Assembly (NCBI RefSeq): GCF_904846235.1
Contig: NZ_CAJGZN010000003.1
Coordinates: 124,001 to 188,000, forward strand
Source: Psychrobacter immobilis
GTDB taxonomy: Bacteria > Pseudomonadota > Gammaproteobacteria > Pseudomonadales > Moraxellaceae
Direction: 5' to 3'
Length of the DNA stretch: 64,000 bases
Part shown: positions 1 to 8,968 of the stretch, piece after piece
Numbering within the stretch: the first letter of the stretch is position 1
How the letters are laid out: every line of letters starts with the position of its first letter
Translations under genes and position numbers: made by a program
Notes under the pieces: generated by a model
Told to the model about the DNA's origin: nothing
Seen by the model: the letters and a program-made list of their open reading frames with translations, nothing else
Database searches by the model: none

Positions 1-167
1 TCCTGTGACCAAAGTGCCGTATCTAGATTTGCTAGTAATGTCTCATCTTCAATTAAAATCAGCAAAGACTGAGCGCTTTTGTTAAGCGCCGTCTGAGTCA
101 GCTGACAAATAAAGCCCAAGAAATCTTGGGCCTTACTTTCACTTAATACATAAAAACTAATTTTCAT
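1..167 (-). CDS. holC: DNA polymerase III subunit chi (HolC), partial
   Basis: The first 55 residues are visible; the gene runs off the left edge of the window. Chi links the clamp-loader complex to single-strand binding protein at the replication fork. The reading begins MKISFYVLSESKAQDF and ends with DTALWSQ, matching the chi pattern of an N-terminal Rossmann-like strand and a DEALW-type helix. The ATG lies 7 bases beyond the pepA stop codon, and pepA-holC is the usual order in gammaproteobacteria, so the two are probably co-transcribed. The fragment is short, so the call rests on context as well as sequence. Confidence 0.8.
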   Translation of the reverse strand, partial: MKISFYVLSESKAQDFLGFICQLTQTALNKSAQSLLILIEDETLLANLDTALWSQ

Positions 168-174
168 AAATGAA

Positions 175-1830
175 TTAAGCCATCTCTGCGCTGTTTTTTA
201 GATATTGCATAAACAATGGTACAGGACGTCCAGTGGCTGCTTTGTCTTTACCTGAATTCCATGCAGTACCAGCGATATCTAGATGCGCCCATGCTTGACC
301 TTCTTCAATGAAACGCGATAAGAAGCAGGCGGCAGTTACGGCACCAGCACCTTTACCACCGATGTTTTGCATATCAGCGATTGGTGAATCAAGCTGAGCT
401 TGATATTCATCATCTAAAGGCATATGCCAAATTAGGTCGCCTGATAGGTTGCTGGCATTTTCTAAATCAAACAGGACATCTTCATCATTACTAAATACGG
501 CTGAACGCACATGGCCTAGCGCAACCACACAAGCGCCAGTCAAGGTGGCAACATCGATGATGGCTTTTGGCTGATAACGCTGCACGTAACACAAGGTATC
601 TGCTAGTACTAAGCGACCTTCAGCATCAGTGTTCAAGATTTCAACTGATTTACCATTCATCGCTTTAACGATATCGCCTGGACGCGTTGCATCACCTGAT
701 GGCATGTTTTCAGCACAGGCTAGCGCACCAACGACGTTGATTGGTAGACGCGCTTCGCACAACGCTTTGATTGTACCAAGTACTGACGCCGAACCACCCA
801 TATCAAACTTCATCTCATCCATCGCTGCACCTGGCTTGATTGAGATACCGCCTGAATCAAAGGTCACGCCTTTACCGACTAATACGATAGGTGCGTCGTC
901 ATTGGTCGCTTGTGCATTGTCATTGCTATTTTTGCTTGCATTTTTAGCTGACTTTTTGGTTGGTAGTTTATCGGCTAATGCCTTTAGACTACTTACTTTT
1001 GCGTTGCTAGTGGTTTGCTCGGTAGTGCCTGCATTTGAACTAAATTCTGATTTGCCACGGTACTCCATGAGCACCAGCTTACCTTCTTTAGTAGAGCCTT
1101 GTGCAACGGCCAAGAAGCAATGCATACCTAGCGCTGACATCTCGTCTTCACCTAGTACTTTCACGGTTAATAGGTCAGGGTAAGTTTTCGCAAGTTCTTG
1201 AGCTTGCTCTGCCATATAAGCTGGGAAGCATATATTGCCAGGCTCATTGGCTACATCACGAGTGAGGCTCTGACCAGCAAATACTGACTGAGCAAAGGCA
1301 AGTGCAGGCTGTAGTGACTCATCAGCTAACAGATAAACATCAGTCAATACAGGACTCGCTTGCTCAGACTTATACTTGTCAAAGCGGTAGCTTGCTGCCA
1401 ACAGATTAAGGGCAAATTGACCAAAGTGATTTTCTTCCAGTGCATCACCCAAGGCGACAGTGATAGAAGACACACGCTTTTGTGTGCTGCTATAGATAGT
1501 GTTGGCGATTTTTTGCAGTACGGTGTTGTTGAACTTATCAGTGTTACCTACACCGACCAACAGCAGTTGTACAGGGTTTTGCTTAGTGGTTTTTTTATCA
1601 CCTGCTAATGCGTAGTCAGCAACAGTCTCACAGGTAGTGCCCTTGAAGTGAGATACTTCAATCAGCTGCTCAATACGAGTGGTATATTCGGTCAGCACAG
1701 ATTCAGCAAGAATGTTTTTCTTGTCATCGACCAATACAACCAGACAAGCATCGTCTTTACTTTTGGCTTCTTTTTTCAGGATTTTTTGCGTATGGGTCTT
1801 TGGTAAATGCTGAGATAATTTGATATTCAT
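175..1830 (-). CDS. pepA: Leucyl aminopeptidase (cytosol aminopeptidase, M17)
   Basis: A cytoplasmic di-metal exopeptidase that removes N-terminal residues from peptides; in E. coli PepA also binds DNA as a Xer accessory factor. The M17 signature NTDAEGRL is at residues 400-407, with the metal and catalytic residues K320 (VGKGVTFDSGG), D325, K332, D343, D402, E404 and R406 all present. At 551 residues it is about 50 longer than usual. The excess is a Ser/Lys/Asn-rich low-complexity insert at about residues 261-312, between the N-terminal and catalytic domains. It is followed directly by holC, and divergent lptFG lies beyond the hydrolase gene, a conserved neighbourhood. Confidence 0.97.
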   Translation of the reverse strand: MNIKLSQHLPKTHTQKILKKEAKSKDDACLVVLVDDKKNILAESVLTEYTTRIEQLIEVSHFKGTTCETVADYALAGDKKTTKQNPVQLLLVGVGNTDKFNNTVLQKIANTIYSSTQKRVSSITVALGDALEENHFGQFALNLLAASYRFDKYKSEQASPVLTDVYLLADESLQPALAFAQSVFAGQSLTRDVANEPGNICFPAYMAEQAQELAKTYPDLLTVKVLGEDEMSALGMHCFLAVAQGSTKEGKLVLMEYRGKSEFSSNAGTTEQTTSNAKVSSLKALADKLPTKKSAKNASKNSNDNAQATNDDAPIVLVGKGVTFDSGGISIKPGAAMDEMKFDMGGSASVLGTIKALCEARLPINVVGALACAENMPSGDATRPGDIVKAMNGKSVEILNTDAEGRLVLADTLCYVQRYQPKAIIDVATLTGACVVALGHVRSAVFSNDEDVLFDLENASNLSGDLIWHMPLDDEYQAQLDSPIADMQNIGGKGAGAVTAACFLSRFIEEGQAWAHLDIAGTAWNSGKDKAATGRPVPLFMQYLKNSAEMA

Positions 1831-2055
1831 ATAGTTATCCTTATTAGAGTTATGAAAATTGCAGGATTTAAATGACTGCTTATACCTGTCAGATTATTAA
1901 ATTATTTGGTCTGTTGAGCAATCACAGTAGTGTAGCATATTGCGATAATCGTGCGCAGTTAGCAAGTCTTGGGTAATACGTTTGAATTATTATGCTGTAC
2001 TAACTTACGCTATGGTTTAACGGTTACATTATCATTCTCCGATGATGCCAACATA

Positions 2056-2673
2056 CTAGCCATTGACCAATTCATCGGTCGTTACCATCGCGGCAAATCT
2101 GTCTTGTAGTGCGGCCATGGCAGTATCATGCATGATTTCAGCGCTTATCGGCTCTCTTGTAGCGCTAGGTAAGTCGCGAGTGGCACAGGCATCGTGACAG
2201 ACAAAGCTATCGAAACCTAAATCAAATGCGGCGCGGACGCTTGAGCTGACGCACATATGACTCATAAAACCCGCAAAAATAATCTGCTTCTTTTCTACTG
2301 CTAAAATCAGTGATTGTAATTGCGTATCATAAAAGGCATTCGGATGCTTTTTGGCAATCACTGTTTCGCCATCTTGCGGCTGTAACTGTTCGACGATCTC
2401 AACGTTAGCTGATAGAGGGTCAAAGACATTGCCATTCTCGGCACCATGATGGGTAATGTGGAAGATAGGTAAACCTTGCTGACGCGCTCTATCGAGTAGT
2501 AGGCGCGCATTGGCGATGGCTTTTGCCCCAGCGTCCCCTAATGGCATAGCGCCATCGACGTATTCGTTTTGATAGTCGATAAGAACGAGCGCGCAATTTG
2601 ACCAGTCAAGCGCATCGAATGTGCCGCCAGCGAGTTCAAGTAGGGTAGAGGGTATAGAGGTCGTTTTATTCAT
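2056..2673 (-). CDS. Cysteine hydrolase, isochorismatase-like family
   Basis: This 205-residue protein has the isochorismatase-like hydrolase fold, with the opening strand ALVLIDYQNEYVDG carrying the catalytic Asp, a conserved Lys in the VIAKKHPNAFYDT segment, and the nucleophilic Cys in GFMSHMCVSSSVRAA. The family includes nicotinamidases, isochorismatases and other amidases. The substrate cannot be read from sequence and the neighbours (pepA, lptF) give no hint. It appears monocistronic, with about 225 bp to pepA and 475 bp to lptF. Family is secure, specific function unknown. Confidence 0.88.
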   Translation of the reverse strand: MNKTTSIPSTLLELAGGTFDALDWSNCALVLIDYQNEYVDGAMPLGDAGAKAIANARLLLDRARQQGLPIFHITHHGAENGNVFDPLSANVEIVEQLQPQDGETVIAKKHPNAFYDTQLQSLILAVEKKQIIFAGFMSHMCVSSSVRAAFDLGFDSFVCHDACATRDLPSATREPISAEIMHDTAMAALQDRFAAMVTTDELVNG

Positions 2674-3148
2674 TAATATTATTCTCCGTTTGACGATATA
2701 AGTATATTTTTCTATCAGTCAGTCTAGCAATTAATAACAGAGATAAATGTTCGATGATACGAATGACAAACAAACCTTTCTAAAATAAATAAAGCAAAAA
2801 CTTAGCGCTAGAAATACTACCAATTCGATGTAATTTGAGGTTTTATTAATTATTCATCCAATATTTGCTATATTTGTTACTTACTGTCAATAATGCGCTT
2901 TCAGCAAGGTGTAGGTAATGTTTTCAAACACATTTCACAGCCATTTTTGAGCAAAACATGCTAGCATTAGCGGTTATATTTGTCGATTGTGTTTATTGAG
3001 TATGACTAACCAGTCGCTTAGTAACGTTTACCGTTATTTGAGTATGTAAATGACTCATATCATGCTGGTGATATGTCGTCGTACGACCTAAACAGTCAAT
3101 AAGCTCATCATCAATCGCGCGCATACCAACCGTTTAAGAGTACCCATT
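2674..3148. other. Intergenic region between divergent hydrolase gene and lptF
   Basis: AT-rich, 475 bp, with no ORF worth calling. It must hold the promoters for both divergent units. A near-direct repeat TTGAGTATG occurs about 40 bp apart at roughly 2996-3004 and 3037-3046, upstream of lptF. I could not assign clear -35/-10 pairs. Confidence 0.4.
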
Positions 3149-4477
3149 GTGATATTACGCCGCTACATGACACAACAAGTTGCCTCGACCACTGCCTTAG
3201 TGTTGGGGTTTTTGGTAGTGATGATGCTCGGCGGTCGTTTGATACGCTACTTTGGCATCGCTGCTGAAGGTCGTTTGGACGTCAGCCTACTGTTTACGAT
3301 CATTGGGTATAACCTACCGTATTTTTTAGAGCTCATTTTACCGTTAGCATTCTTTATCGCTTTGATGCTGGTATTTGGTCGCTTGTATGTCGATCAAGAA
3401 ATGGCAGTGATCAATGCTAGCGGCGTGTCTCGCGGTAGGCTTGCTCGATTGATGACACCATTAATATTGGCATTGTTCGTCGGCGAGGCGGCGCTATCTG
3501 TCGTTGGCAAGCCTTGGGGCGTCCGCTCATCTGAGGCTGTCTGGCAGCAGCAAGCATTGACCAGTGCGTTTGATTTGATTCGTCCGAACGAGTTTATCAG
3601 TAGCGGCAATTATCATTTATATGTGGGTAGTCTCAGCGATGATAAGAAAAAGTTGCAAGATGTGATCTTGATCCAATCTGAACCTGCGAAAAAAGGTAGT
3701 GCTGCTGAAGATGTCGATGCCACTGCTGTTGATATGAATAATACGATTGACAGCGAGACAGCCGAACAAATTGGCATCTCTGATATCCCAAAAGATGTTA
3801 TAAATAGCGGTGCGAAGGACATTAGCAAAGACACGATTACGTTGGCTAAGCGTGCTGAGCAAGTGGATACTGGCAATAGCGGCGTGACCCAGTTGGATTT
3901 GTTCCAAGGACGTCGTTACGAAGTTGGTGCAGGCAGTCTGAAATATAACCAAGTCGCTTTTGATCGCTATCGCATCACCTTGACTGAGTCTTCACAGGAA
4001 GTTATCACCGAAGACAATATTGAAACGCAACAGATTGGACCATTGTGGCAAGCCGCCACGAGTAGCTCACCATCAGGCACGAATAGTACAATGCGTGCTG
4101 CACAAGGTGAGCTTGGCTACCGTTTGGCGCTACCATGGCTGATGATTATCGCGCCTATGTTGGCCGTGCCACTGGCGCAAGTCCGTCCGCGTCAAGGACG
4201 TTGGCTGCGCTTGTTCCCTTCTATCTTATTATTTGTCAGCTGTGCATTAGGTATCATTTCGCTCAAAAACGCAGTGAGCAAAGACAGCATCAGCGTATGG
4301 GCGTATGCATGGCTTATCTTAGGATTTATGGCATTGGCGCTTTATATGAATTGGGGTAGCCGTGTGCAACATCGATTGCGCTTTCGCAAACAAGAAAACA
4401 GTCTAGCCGCTGCCGCAACTAATTCAGTTAGCAGCATAGATAACCAGAACAACAGCTCACAAGGAGGGCAGTCTTAA
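3149..4477 (+). CDS. lptF: LPS export ABC transporter permease LptF
   Basis: An inner-membrane subunit of LptB2FG, which extracts lipopolysaccharide from the inner membrane and passes it to LptC. Three N-terminal helices (about residues 11-30, 48-76, 101-120), a periplasmic domain, and three C-terminal helices (about 327-345, 355-373, 383-400) give the LptF/G layout. At 442 residues it is well above the usual 360-370. A polar, acidic insert at about residues 178-240 in the periplasmic domain accounts for most of the excess. The stop and the lptG start overlap by one base (TAATG), indicating translational coupling. Confidence 0.95.
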   Translation: MILRRYMTQQVASTTALVLGFLVVMMLGGRLIRYFGIAAEGRLDVSLLFTIIGYNLPYFLELILPLAFFIALMLVFGRLYVDQEMAVINASGVSRGRLARLMTPLILALFVGEAALSVVGKPWGVRSSEAVWQQQALTSAFDLIRPNEFISSGNYHLYVGSLSDDKKKLQDVILIQSEPAKKGSAAEDVDATAVDMNNTIDSETAEQIGISDIPKDVINSGAKDISKDTITLAKRAEQVDTGNSGVTQLDLFQGRRYEVGAGSLKYNQVAFDRYRITLTESSQEVITEDNIETQQIGPLWQAATSSSPSGTNSTMRAAQGELGYRLALPWLMIIAPMLAVPLAQVRPRQGRWLRLFPSILLFVSCALGIISLKNAVSKDSISVWAYAWLILGFMALALYMNWGSRVQHRLRFRKQENSLAAAATNSVSSIDNQNNSSQGGQS

Positions 4478-5685
4478 TGCGCTCTTTATTTGCTAAGTCA
4501 GCCAAGTCTGATCAATTGGCTAAGAAACCTGCCAATCTAAAAGTCCTCAGTCGCTATGTCAAACTCAACGCTCTATTGGCTATTATTGCTGCCGTCATTG
4601 GTTTGTGGGCATTACAGCTGATTTTTTCTTACTTATCAGAGCTTGATTCGTTAGATGATAACTACACCATGGGCGAGGCGCTCAAATATATCTTTCATCG
4701 TTCGCCTTACTTTTTAGAGCAATTTATTCCAACGGGTGCGTTACTTGGTGCCGTCATAGGATTGGGCTTGCTGGCCAATAAAAGCGAGCTGGTCGTCATG
4801 CGCGCGGCTGGGGTCAGTATTTATCGTATCGTCGGCTGGGTATTACAGCCCGCTTTGATATTTGTACTGTTGGCATTAGCTATCAACCAGTTCGTTTTAC
4901 CGTCTTCTAATCAGTTGGCAAAACAGATTAATGATGAGGACAGTACCTCACTGGTCACTTCGGTACGCGGCTACTGGACGACACAACCACGATTCGAAAC
5001 CGCAGAAGATGGCAGTGCTACACCTGATGGTAGCGACGTTTTATATATTGATTATGCTGATGTAGCAGGCAATATTGGCGAAGTGAAACGCTGGCATTTG
5101 GATAACAACGGAAATTTGCAAACCGCTGTCCATGCGGAAGGTGGAAAGTATACTGGCCGTGAACCAATTGATGTGAATAGTGAAAAGCCAAGCGAGCAGT
5201 ATCGTTACGAGTGGCAGCTAAATGATATGGTTGAGCTCTCTATCAATCAGGGCTTTGAGAGTAGCCAAGCTATTTCACCATCAGATACGTTAAGCTTACC
5301 TTTTGCCCCAGAGTCTGTGTATCTGCTAACGCGTAAGGCAGAAGATTTGTCATTGACGCAGCTGTATGAGCATCGCACGTTTATGCATCAGCAGGGCAAT
5401 CGTTCTTTAGATCATGAAGTCGCATTTTGGCAAAAGCTACTATCGCCATTATCGATATTGTCGCTGGTGATTGTCGCTTGCTCGTTTGTCTTTGGCTCGC
5501 TACGGACGCACAGCTTAGGCTTGCGTATCGTCGTGGCATTGCTGTTTGGACTACTATTTAGCTATATTCAAGACTTAGTCGGTTTTGTATCGCTAGCCAC
5601 AGGTTTTTCACCAATGCTCATGGTGCTATTGCCGATTATCGGCAGCGCGCTATTGGGTGGATACTTGATAAAACGTCAGATGTAA
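4477..5685 (+). CDS. lptG: LPS export ABC transporter permease LptG
   Basis: Partner permease of LptF in the LPS exporter. It has the same six-helix plus periplasmic-domain plan, starting with a basic tail and the helix LLAIIAAVIGLWALQLIFSY, a central periplasmic stretch (about residues 135-300), and three C-terminal helices. The segment LLSPLSILSLVIVACSFVFG is typical of the family. A strong ribosome site AAGGAGG at 4461-4467 sits inside the end of lptF. The 402-residue length is about 40 over the usual. A strong hairpin terminator follows at 5711-5743. Confidence 0.96.
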   Translation: MRSLFAKSAKSDQLAKKPANLKVLSRYVKLNALLAIIAAVIGLWALQLIFSYLSELDSLDDNYTMGEALKYIFHRSPYFLEQFIPTGALLGAVIGLGLLANKSELVVMRAAGVSIYRIVGWVLQPALIFVLLALAINQFVLPSSNQLAKQINDEDSTSLVTSVRGYWTTQPRFETAEDGSATPDGSDVLYIDYADVAGNIGEVKRWHLDNNGNLQTAVHAEGGKYTGREPIDVNSEKPSEQYRYEWQLNDMVELSINQGFESSQAISPSDTLSLPFAPESVYLLTRKAEDLSLTQLYEHRTFMHQQGNRSLDHEVAFWQKLLSPLSILSLVIVACSFVFGSLRTHSLGLRIVVALLFGLLFSYIQDLVGFVSLATGFSPMLMVLLPIIGSALLGGYLIKRQM

Positions 5686-5708
5686 AAAGACAATTGGTCA
5701 TACCAAAT

Positions 5709-5745
5709 AAAAAGCACGCTAAATTAGATTTAGCGTGCTTTTTTA
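5709..5745. terminator. Bidirectional terminator, lptG / methyltransferase gene
   Basis: A 13-bp perfect stem (5711-5723 with 5729-5741, sequence AAAGCACGCTAAA) and a 5-nt loop, with T-runs on both strands. It lies between convergent genes, so it can end both transcripts. Confidence 0.93.
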
Positions 5746-5799
5746 TGTCAATTTCAAACTTAATTTGAATAACTGGAACTTAATCAGGCAAAGCTAAAA

Positions 5800-6408
5800 C
5801 TAGTCTTTGGTCGCCATCGTAATCGTATAGGTTTTACCTTGCTTGATTTTGTCGCTATTACCAAATACTTCGGTAAATGAGCGCTTAACAAATTGGCGTA
5901 GGCCATTAATCGTCACCACGTAAAAACGTCCACCTTTACGCATGCGTGCATAGGCATCGAGGAAGTATAAATAATGCTGCTCTTTACCGACTTTGGCTGG
6001 CAAGTTTGACATCACAAGGCTAAAGTCTTTGTCTTTTGCCACATGATTAAAACCATTTGATAAATGCACATCGACATTGTTTAGACCATTTTTTTCACAG
6101 TTACGACGTGCATATTCTACCGCCATAAAGTCTTTATCAATCAGCGTATGCTGACCATTTGGACATTCACGTGCTGCCGTCATACCAAGTACACCATAAC
6201 CACAGCCCAAATCAATCGAATCATCATCTTGCTCAAAATCTACATAATCAAGCAGCATCAAGCTACCATCATCGAGCTTTTGCGGTGAAAAAATGCCCCA
6301 CGTGGTCGCAAAATCAAACGGCTTACCCAGCACTTCTTGGCGAAAATTGATATCTTCGCGCCAGTGTTCGGCGTTTTTTAATAGGTCAGCAGGTGGTCTA
6401 TGGCTCAT
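5800..6408 (-). CDS. Class I SAM-dependent methyltransferase, RsmC-like (MTS domain)
   Basis: This 202-residue protein has motif I DLGCGYGVLG, a post-I acidic residue in HTLIDKDFMAVEYAR, and the strand HLSNGF. The motif-IV position reads SNLPAKVG where MTS-type rRNA N2-guanine methyltransferases usually have NPPY/F. The whole looks like the C-terminal half of RsmC as a stand-alone protein. I chose the ATG at 6408 (MSHRPPADLL) over the in-frame ATG at 6453, because the earlier 15 residues (MGCALPFSYLL...) look unlike the family. The substrate is uncertain: rRNA guanine is a guess from the fold. Confidence 0.8.
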   Translation of the reverse strand: MSHRPPADLLKNAEHWREDINFRQEVLGKPFDFATTWGIFSPQKLDDGSLMLLDYVDFEQDDDSIDLGCGYGVLGMTAARECPNGQHTLIDKDFMAVEYARRNCEKNGLNNVDVHLSNGFNHVAKDKDFSLVMSNLPAKVGKEQHYLYFLDAYARMRKGGRFYVVTINGLRQFVKRSFTEVFGNSDKIKQGKTYTITMATKD

Positions 6409-6648
6409 GGGATTCTCGGATAATAGATAGGAAAAAGGTAGTGCGCAGCCCATTTAGGCAGCATGTATATCATGACGCACTTTAATAAGGGTATTGTAAC
6501 GAGAAAAGGATGGGTTTGCAGCTATCTATTTCTAGAACTGCATTTTGCGATATCGCAAAAAATTCTAAGAAAAATGTTAGAGACATTAGATAAGAGGCAT
6601 CGCTTAAGATAGAATCAAATTTAACCTGATAGTCTCTAAGTATTATTT

Positions 6649-7092
6649 ATGCCAGACATTACATTCGTATCTAAAGTAGACTTTTGGCTCGCAATGCTAC
6701 TCTGGGGTTTGAGTTTATTTACTGTGTCTGTTCCATTATGGCAGTGGAAGCGAGGTGCTCACAAATCCCTCGTACAAACTATATTAACGACGGTTATTCT
6801 CATACCTTTTGCAGCACTAATGCTCATCCCTTTTTTCGGTACTGAGTACATATTAACGAATGACCAACTACAAGTAGATAGTGGGTTCTCTGTTCAAAAA
6901 ATTGAGATTACAGATATCACCTATATGACGCCGACTCGAAGTATGAGTTCTGCGCCAGCTCTATCATTAGATAGGATTAAAATATCATATCAAGATGAAG
7001 AAATACTAATCTCACCAAAAGACAAATCACGTTTTTATCGCGAGATACGGGCACGTAATCCTAAAATAGTGATAGATACAGCAAACGAATAG
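6649..7092 (+). CDS. PH-domain-like membrane protein (bPH type)
   Basis: A 147-residue protein with two N-terminal membrane helices (about residues 11-30 and 43-64, the second ending near ALMLIPFFGTEYIL). A soluble domain follows, with the pattern ALSLDRIKISYQDEEILISPKDKSRF, typical of the small bacterial PH-like domain (YyaB/bPH_4-like) that ends in an ARNPKI motif. Function unknown; the domain is thought to be a membrane-anchored folding unit. It stands alone, convergent with the next gene. Confidence 0.72.
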   Translation: MPDITFVSKVDFWLAMLLWGLSLFTVSVPLWQWKRGAHKSLVQTILTTVILIPFAALMLIPFFGTEYILTNDQLQVDSGFSVQKIEITDITYMTPTRSMSSAPALSLDRIKISYQDEEILISPKDKSRFYREIRARNPKIVIDTANE

Positions 7093-7155
7093 AGTGTCAT
7101 TATAGTTAGCCGCATTCAGCTATACATCGTTCCTGATATGGAATTTTTCTTGAAA

Positions 7156-7485
7156 TTACTTCCTCAAATTCTTCTTTAATAAATGATCAAATATAAACGG
7201 CCCAAATGGCAAGAATGAGCCGAGCACACCTGCAGGTAGCGCCCACAGCGGCATTTTTATTCTGCTCGCGGTGATGATTAATACCATGACATAAGCAACG
7301 AATAATACCCCATGCACTGGACCGACATAGCTTACTGCTTCTGGAATATCGAACATATATTTGAGTGGCATCGCGATACCAAGTAACAATAGAAAAGACG
7401 TACCTTCTAAATAACCCATGATAGTAAGGTTTCTAAGTGCAGAGTTTTGACTCTTTGTTAAGGCAGACAGTTGAGCTTGCGACAC
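7156..7485 (-). CDS. DUF3817-family integral membrane protein
   Basis: A 109-residue protein with about three membrane helices and the family hallmark GYLEGTSFLLLLGIAMPLKYMFDIPEAVSYVGPVHGVLFVAYV, in which the LEGxSFLxLLxIAMPLKY block is strongly conserved in DUF3817 proteins. Function unknown. The C-terminal GPFIFDHLLKK is also typical. It lies 68 bp upstream of xerD on the same strand's downstream side and may be read from its own promoter. Confidence 0.8.
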   Translation of the reverse strand: MSQAQLSALTKSQNSALRNLTIMGYLEGTSFLLLLGIAMPLKYMFDIPEAVSYVGPVHGVLFVAYVMVLIITASRIKMPLWALPAGVLGSFLPFGPFIFDHLLKKNLRK

Positions 7486-7553
7486 GATATATTCCTTTTA
7501 CAATCGTCAATAATATTAGATTTCAATGCTGCCCATATGGCAATATGGCAAGG

Positions 7554-8492
7554 CTACCCACGTGGATGATGCTCCGCATGTAATTTCTGCAATCTCGCTG
7601 TTGCAACATAAGTATAGATTTGCGTGGTGGACAAATCGCTATGTCCTAGTAATAACTGCACACTACGCAAGTCTGCACCATGATTGAGCAAATGCGTGGC
7701 AAAGGCGTGACGTAGCGTATGCGGTGATAATTCTTTATCGATACTGGCAACTTTGGCGTACTTCTTAAGTAGATACCAAAAGTTCTGCCGCGTCATATAT
7801 CCACCTTGCGCCGTCAAAAACACCGCTTGGCAATTCCCCGACTTCAAATGGGCAATCAAATCACCACGTCCATGAGAAAGATAATCTTCCAATGCATCCG
7901 CTGCATATTCGCCGAGAGGCACCAGTCGCGTTTTATTACCTTTCCCCGTGATTTGTAGCCAGCCTGAGTTTAGATTCACTTGCTCTAATGAGAGGTTAAT
8001 CAACTCACTCACCCGCAGACCGCAGGCGTATAAAACTTCTAGCATTGCTTTGTCACGCAGTCCAAGTGCCGTACTGGTATCAGGTGCGGCAAGGAGATTA
8101 TCTACGTCAGCCTCGGCTAAGTCTTTTGGCAGCGGACGACCTAGCTTTGGACTTTTGATACGCTCACAAGGATTGTCTTCGCGTAGATTGCTGGCGATCA
8201 TCCATAGATAAAACTGACGCAAGCTTGAGAGCATACGCGCTTGGGTACGTGGGGTTTTGCCATCTTGAGCAAGGAGTGACAGACAGTGCAGCACATCATC
8301 AGGCTGCCAGCGTGTCAGGGCGATAGAATTGGTCAGCTCACAAGAGCGTAGGTCACGGACATAAGCATTACGAGTACGCGTCGCTAGACCGCGCGCTAGC
8401 ATGGCTTGACGAAACTCAGTCATATAAGCTGGCTCATCATCGACCGCCAATGCTTTAGGTTGACGCTGTTGCACGGCACGATCACGGCTCAT
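7554..8492 (-). CDS. xerD: Site-specific tyrosine recombinase XerD
   Basis: With XerC it resolves chromosome dimers at dif during FtsK-driven segregation. The catalytic set is complete: R160 (ACGLRVSEL), K184 (TGKGNKTRLVPL), H258 and R261 (SPHTLRHAFATHLL), H284 (LLGHSDLSTTQ) and the nucleophile Y293 (IYTYVA). The SAM-like N-terminal domain covers about residues 22-105. At 312 residues it is slightly longer than usual because of about 20 extra N-terminal residues. The C-terminal QKLHAEHHPRG matches XerD rather than XerC. Confidence 0.93.
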   Translation of the reverse strand: MSRDRAVQQRQPKALAVDDEPAYMTEFRQAMLARGLATRTRNAYVRDLRSCELTNSIALTRWQPDDVLHCLSLLAQDGKTPRTQARMLSSLRQFYLWMIASNLREDNPCERIKSPKLGRPLPKDLAEADVDNLLAAPDTSTALGLRDKAMLEVLYACGLRVSELINLSLEQVNLNSGWLQITGKGNKTRLVPLGEYAADALEDYLSHGRGDLIAHLKSGNCQAVFLTAQGGYMTRQNFWYLLKKYAKVASIDKELSPHTLRHAFATHLLNHGADLRSVQLLLGHSDLSTTQIYTYVATARLQKLHAEHHPRG

Positions 8493-8558
8493 AGGACAAT
8501 ACTCAGGTAGGGGTTAAGTTAGCAATAACAGACAGTTATTAAAATAATGCCAAACCTA

Positions 8559-8891
8559 TCATGCCATTTTTTTCTTAACCAGATAGCGATATAGCGTCAC
8601 GCTTGCAGGCGTATCCTCATCGCTATCGATGGTGATTTCGTCAGGATCAGCGTCTAAGCTTACATTTTCAGCTAGCGTTTCTTGACCGATTAGCTCATGA
8701 CCCAAATGACGACAGAAGTTCGGAATGTCGCGCGTGGTAGCCGGATCCGTCGCCAATATCTCAATCACTTCACCGCCATCTGCTTTGCGCATGACGCGGT
8801 GTAGCATCATGACTGGCTCAGGACAGATCAGCCCTTGAGTATCTAAATGATGGTGGATAGGCGTGTCTGGTATCGAAGTGGTCATAGTCAT
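8559..8891 (-). CDS. tusA: TusA-family sulfurtransferase, extended C-terminus
   Basis: The CPxP signature (GLICPEPVMMLHR) and the DPATTRDIPNFCRHLGHEL block identify TusA, which relays persulfide sulfur from IscS for 2-thiouridine formation in tRNA and for other sulfur pathways. The active Cys is in CPEP. The protein is 110 residues rather than about 80; the extra C-terminal part is acidic (DADPDEITIDSDED) and ends in a basic tail. The start may be residue 1 or 3. The gene lies 66 bp upstream of xerD on the same strand. Confidence 0.82.
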   Translation of the reverse strand: MTMTTSIPDTPIHHHLDTQGLICPEPVMMLHRVMRKADGGEVIEILATDPATTRDIPNFCRHLGHELIGQETLAENVSLDADPDEITIDSDEDTPASVTLYRYLVKKKMA

Positions 8892-8968
8892 TATCGTAAA
8901 GCTAAATAAGTGAATTTGAGGGTAAATAGTTTGCTTAAGTGCTTATCGCGGCGTACTTTGTAGATCGT

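Noticed and set aside
629..1183. 184-residue plus-strand frame inside pepA
   Set aside because: Antisense shadow of the pepA catalytic domain and its insert.
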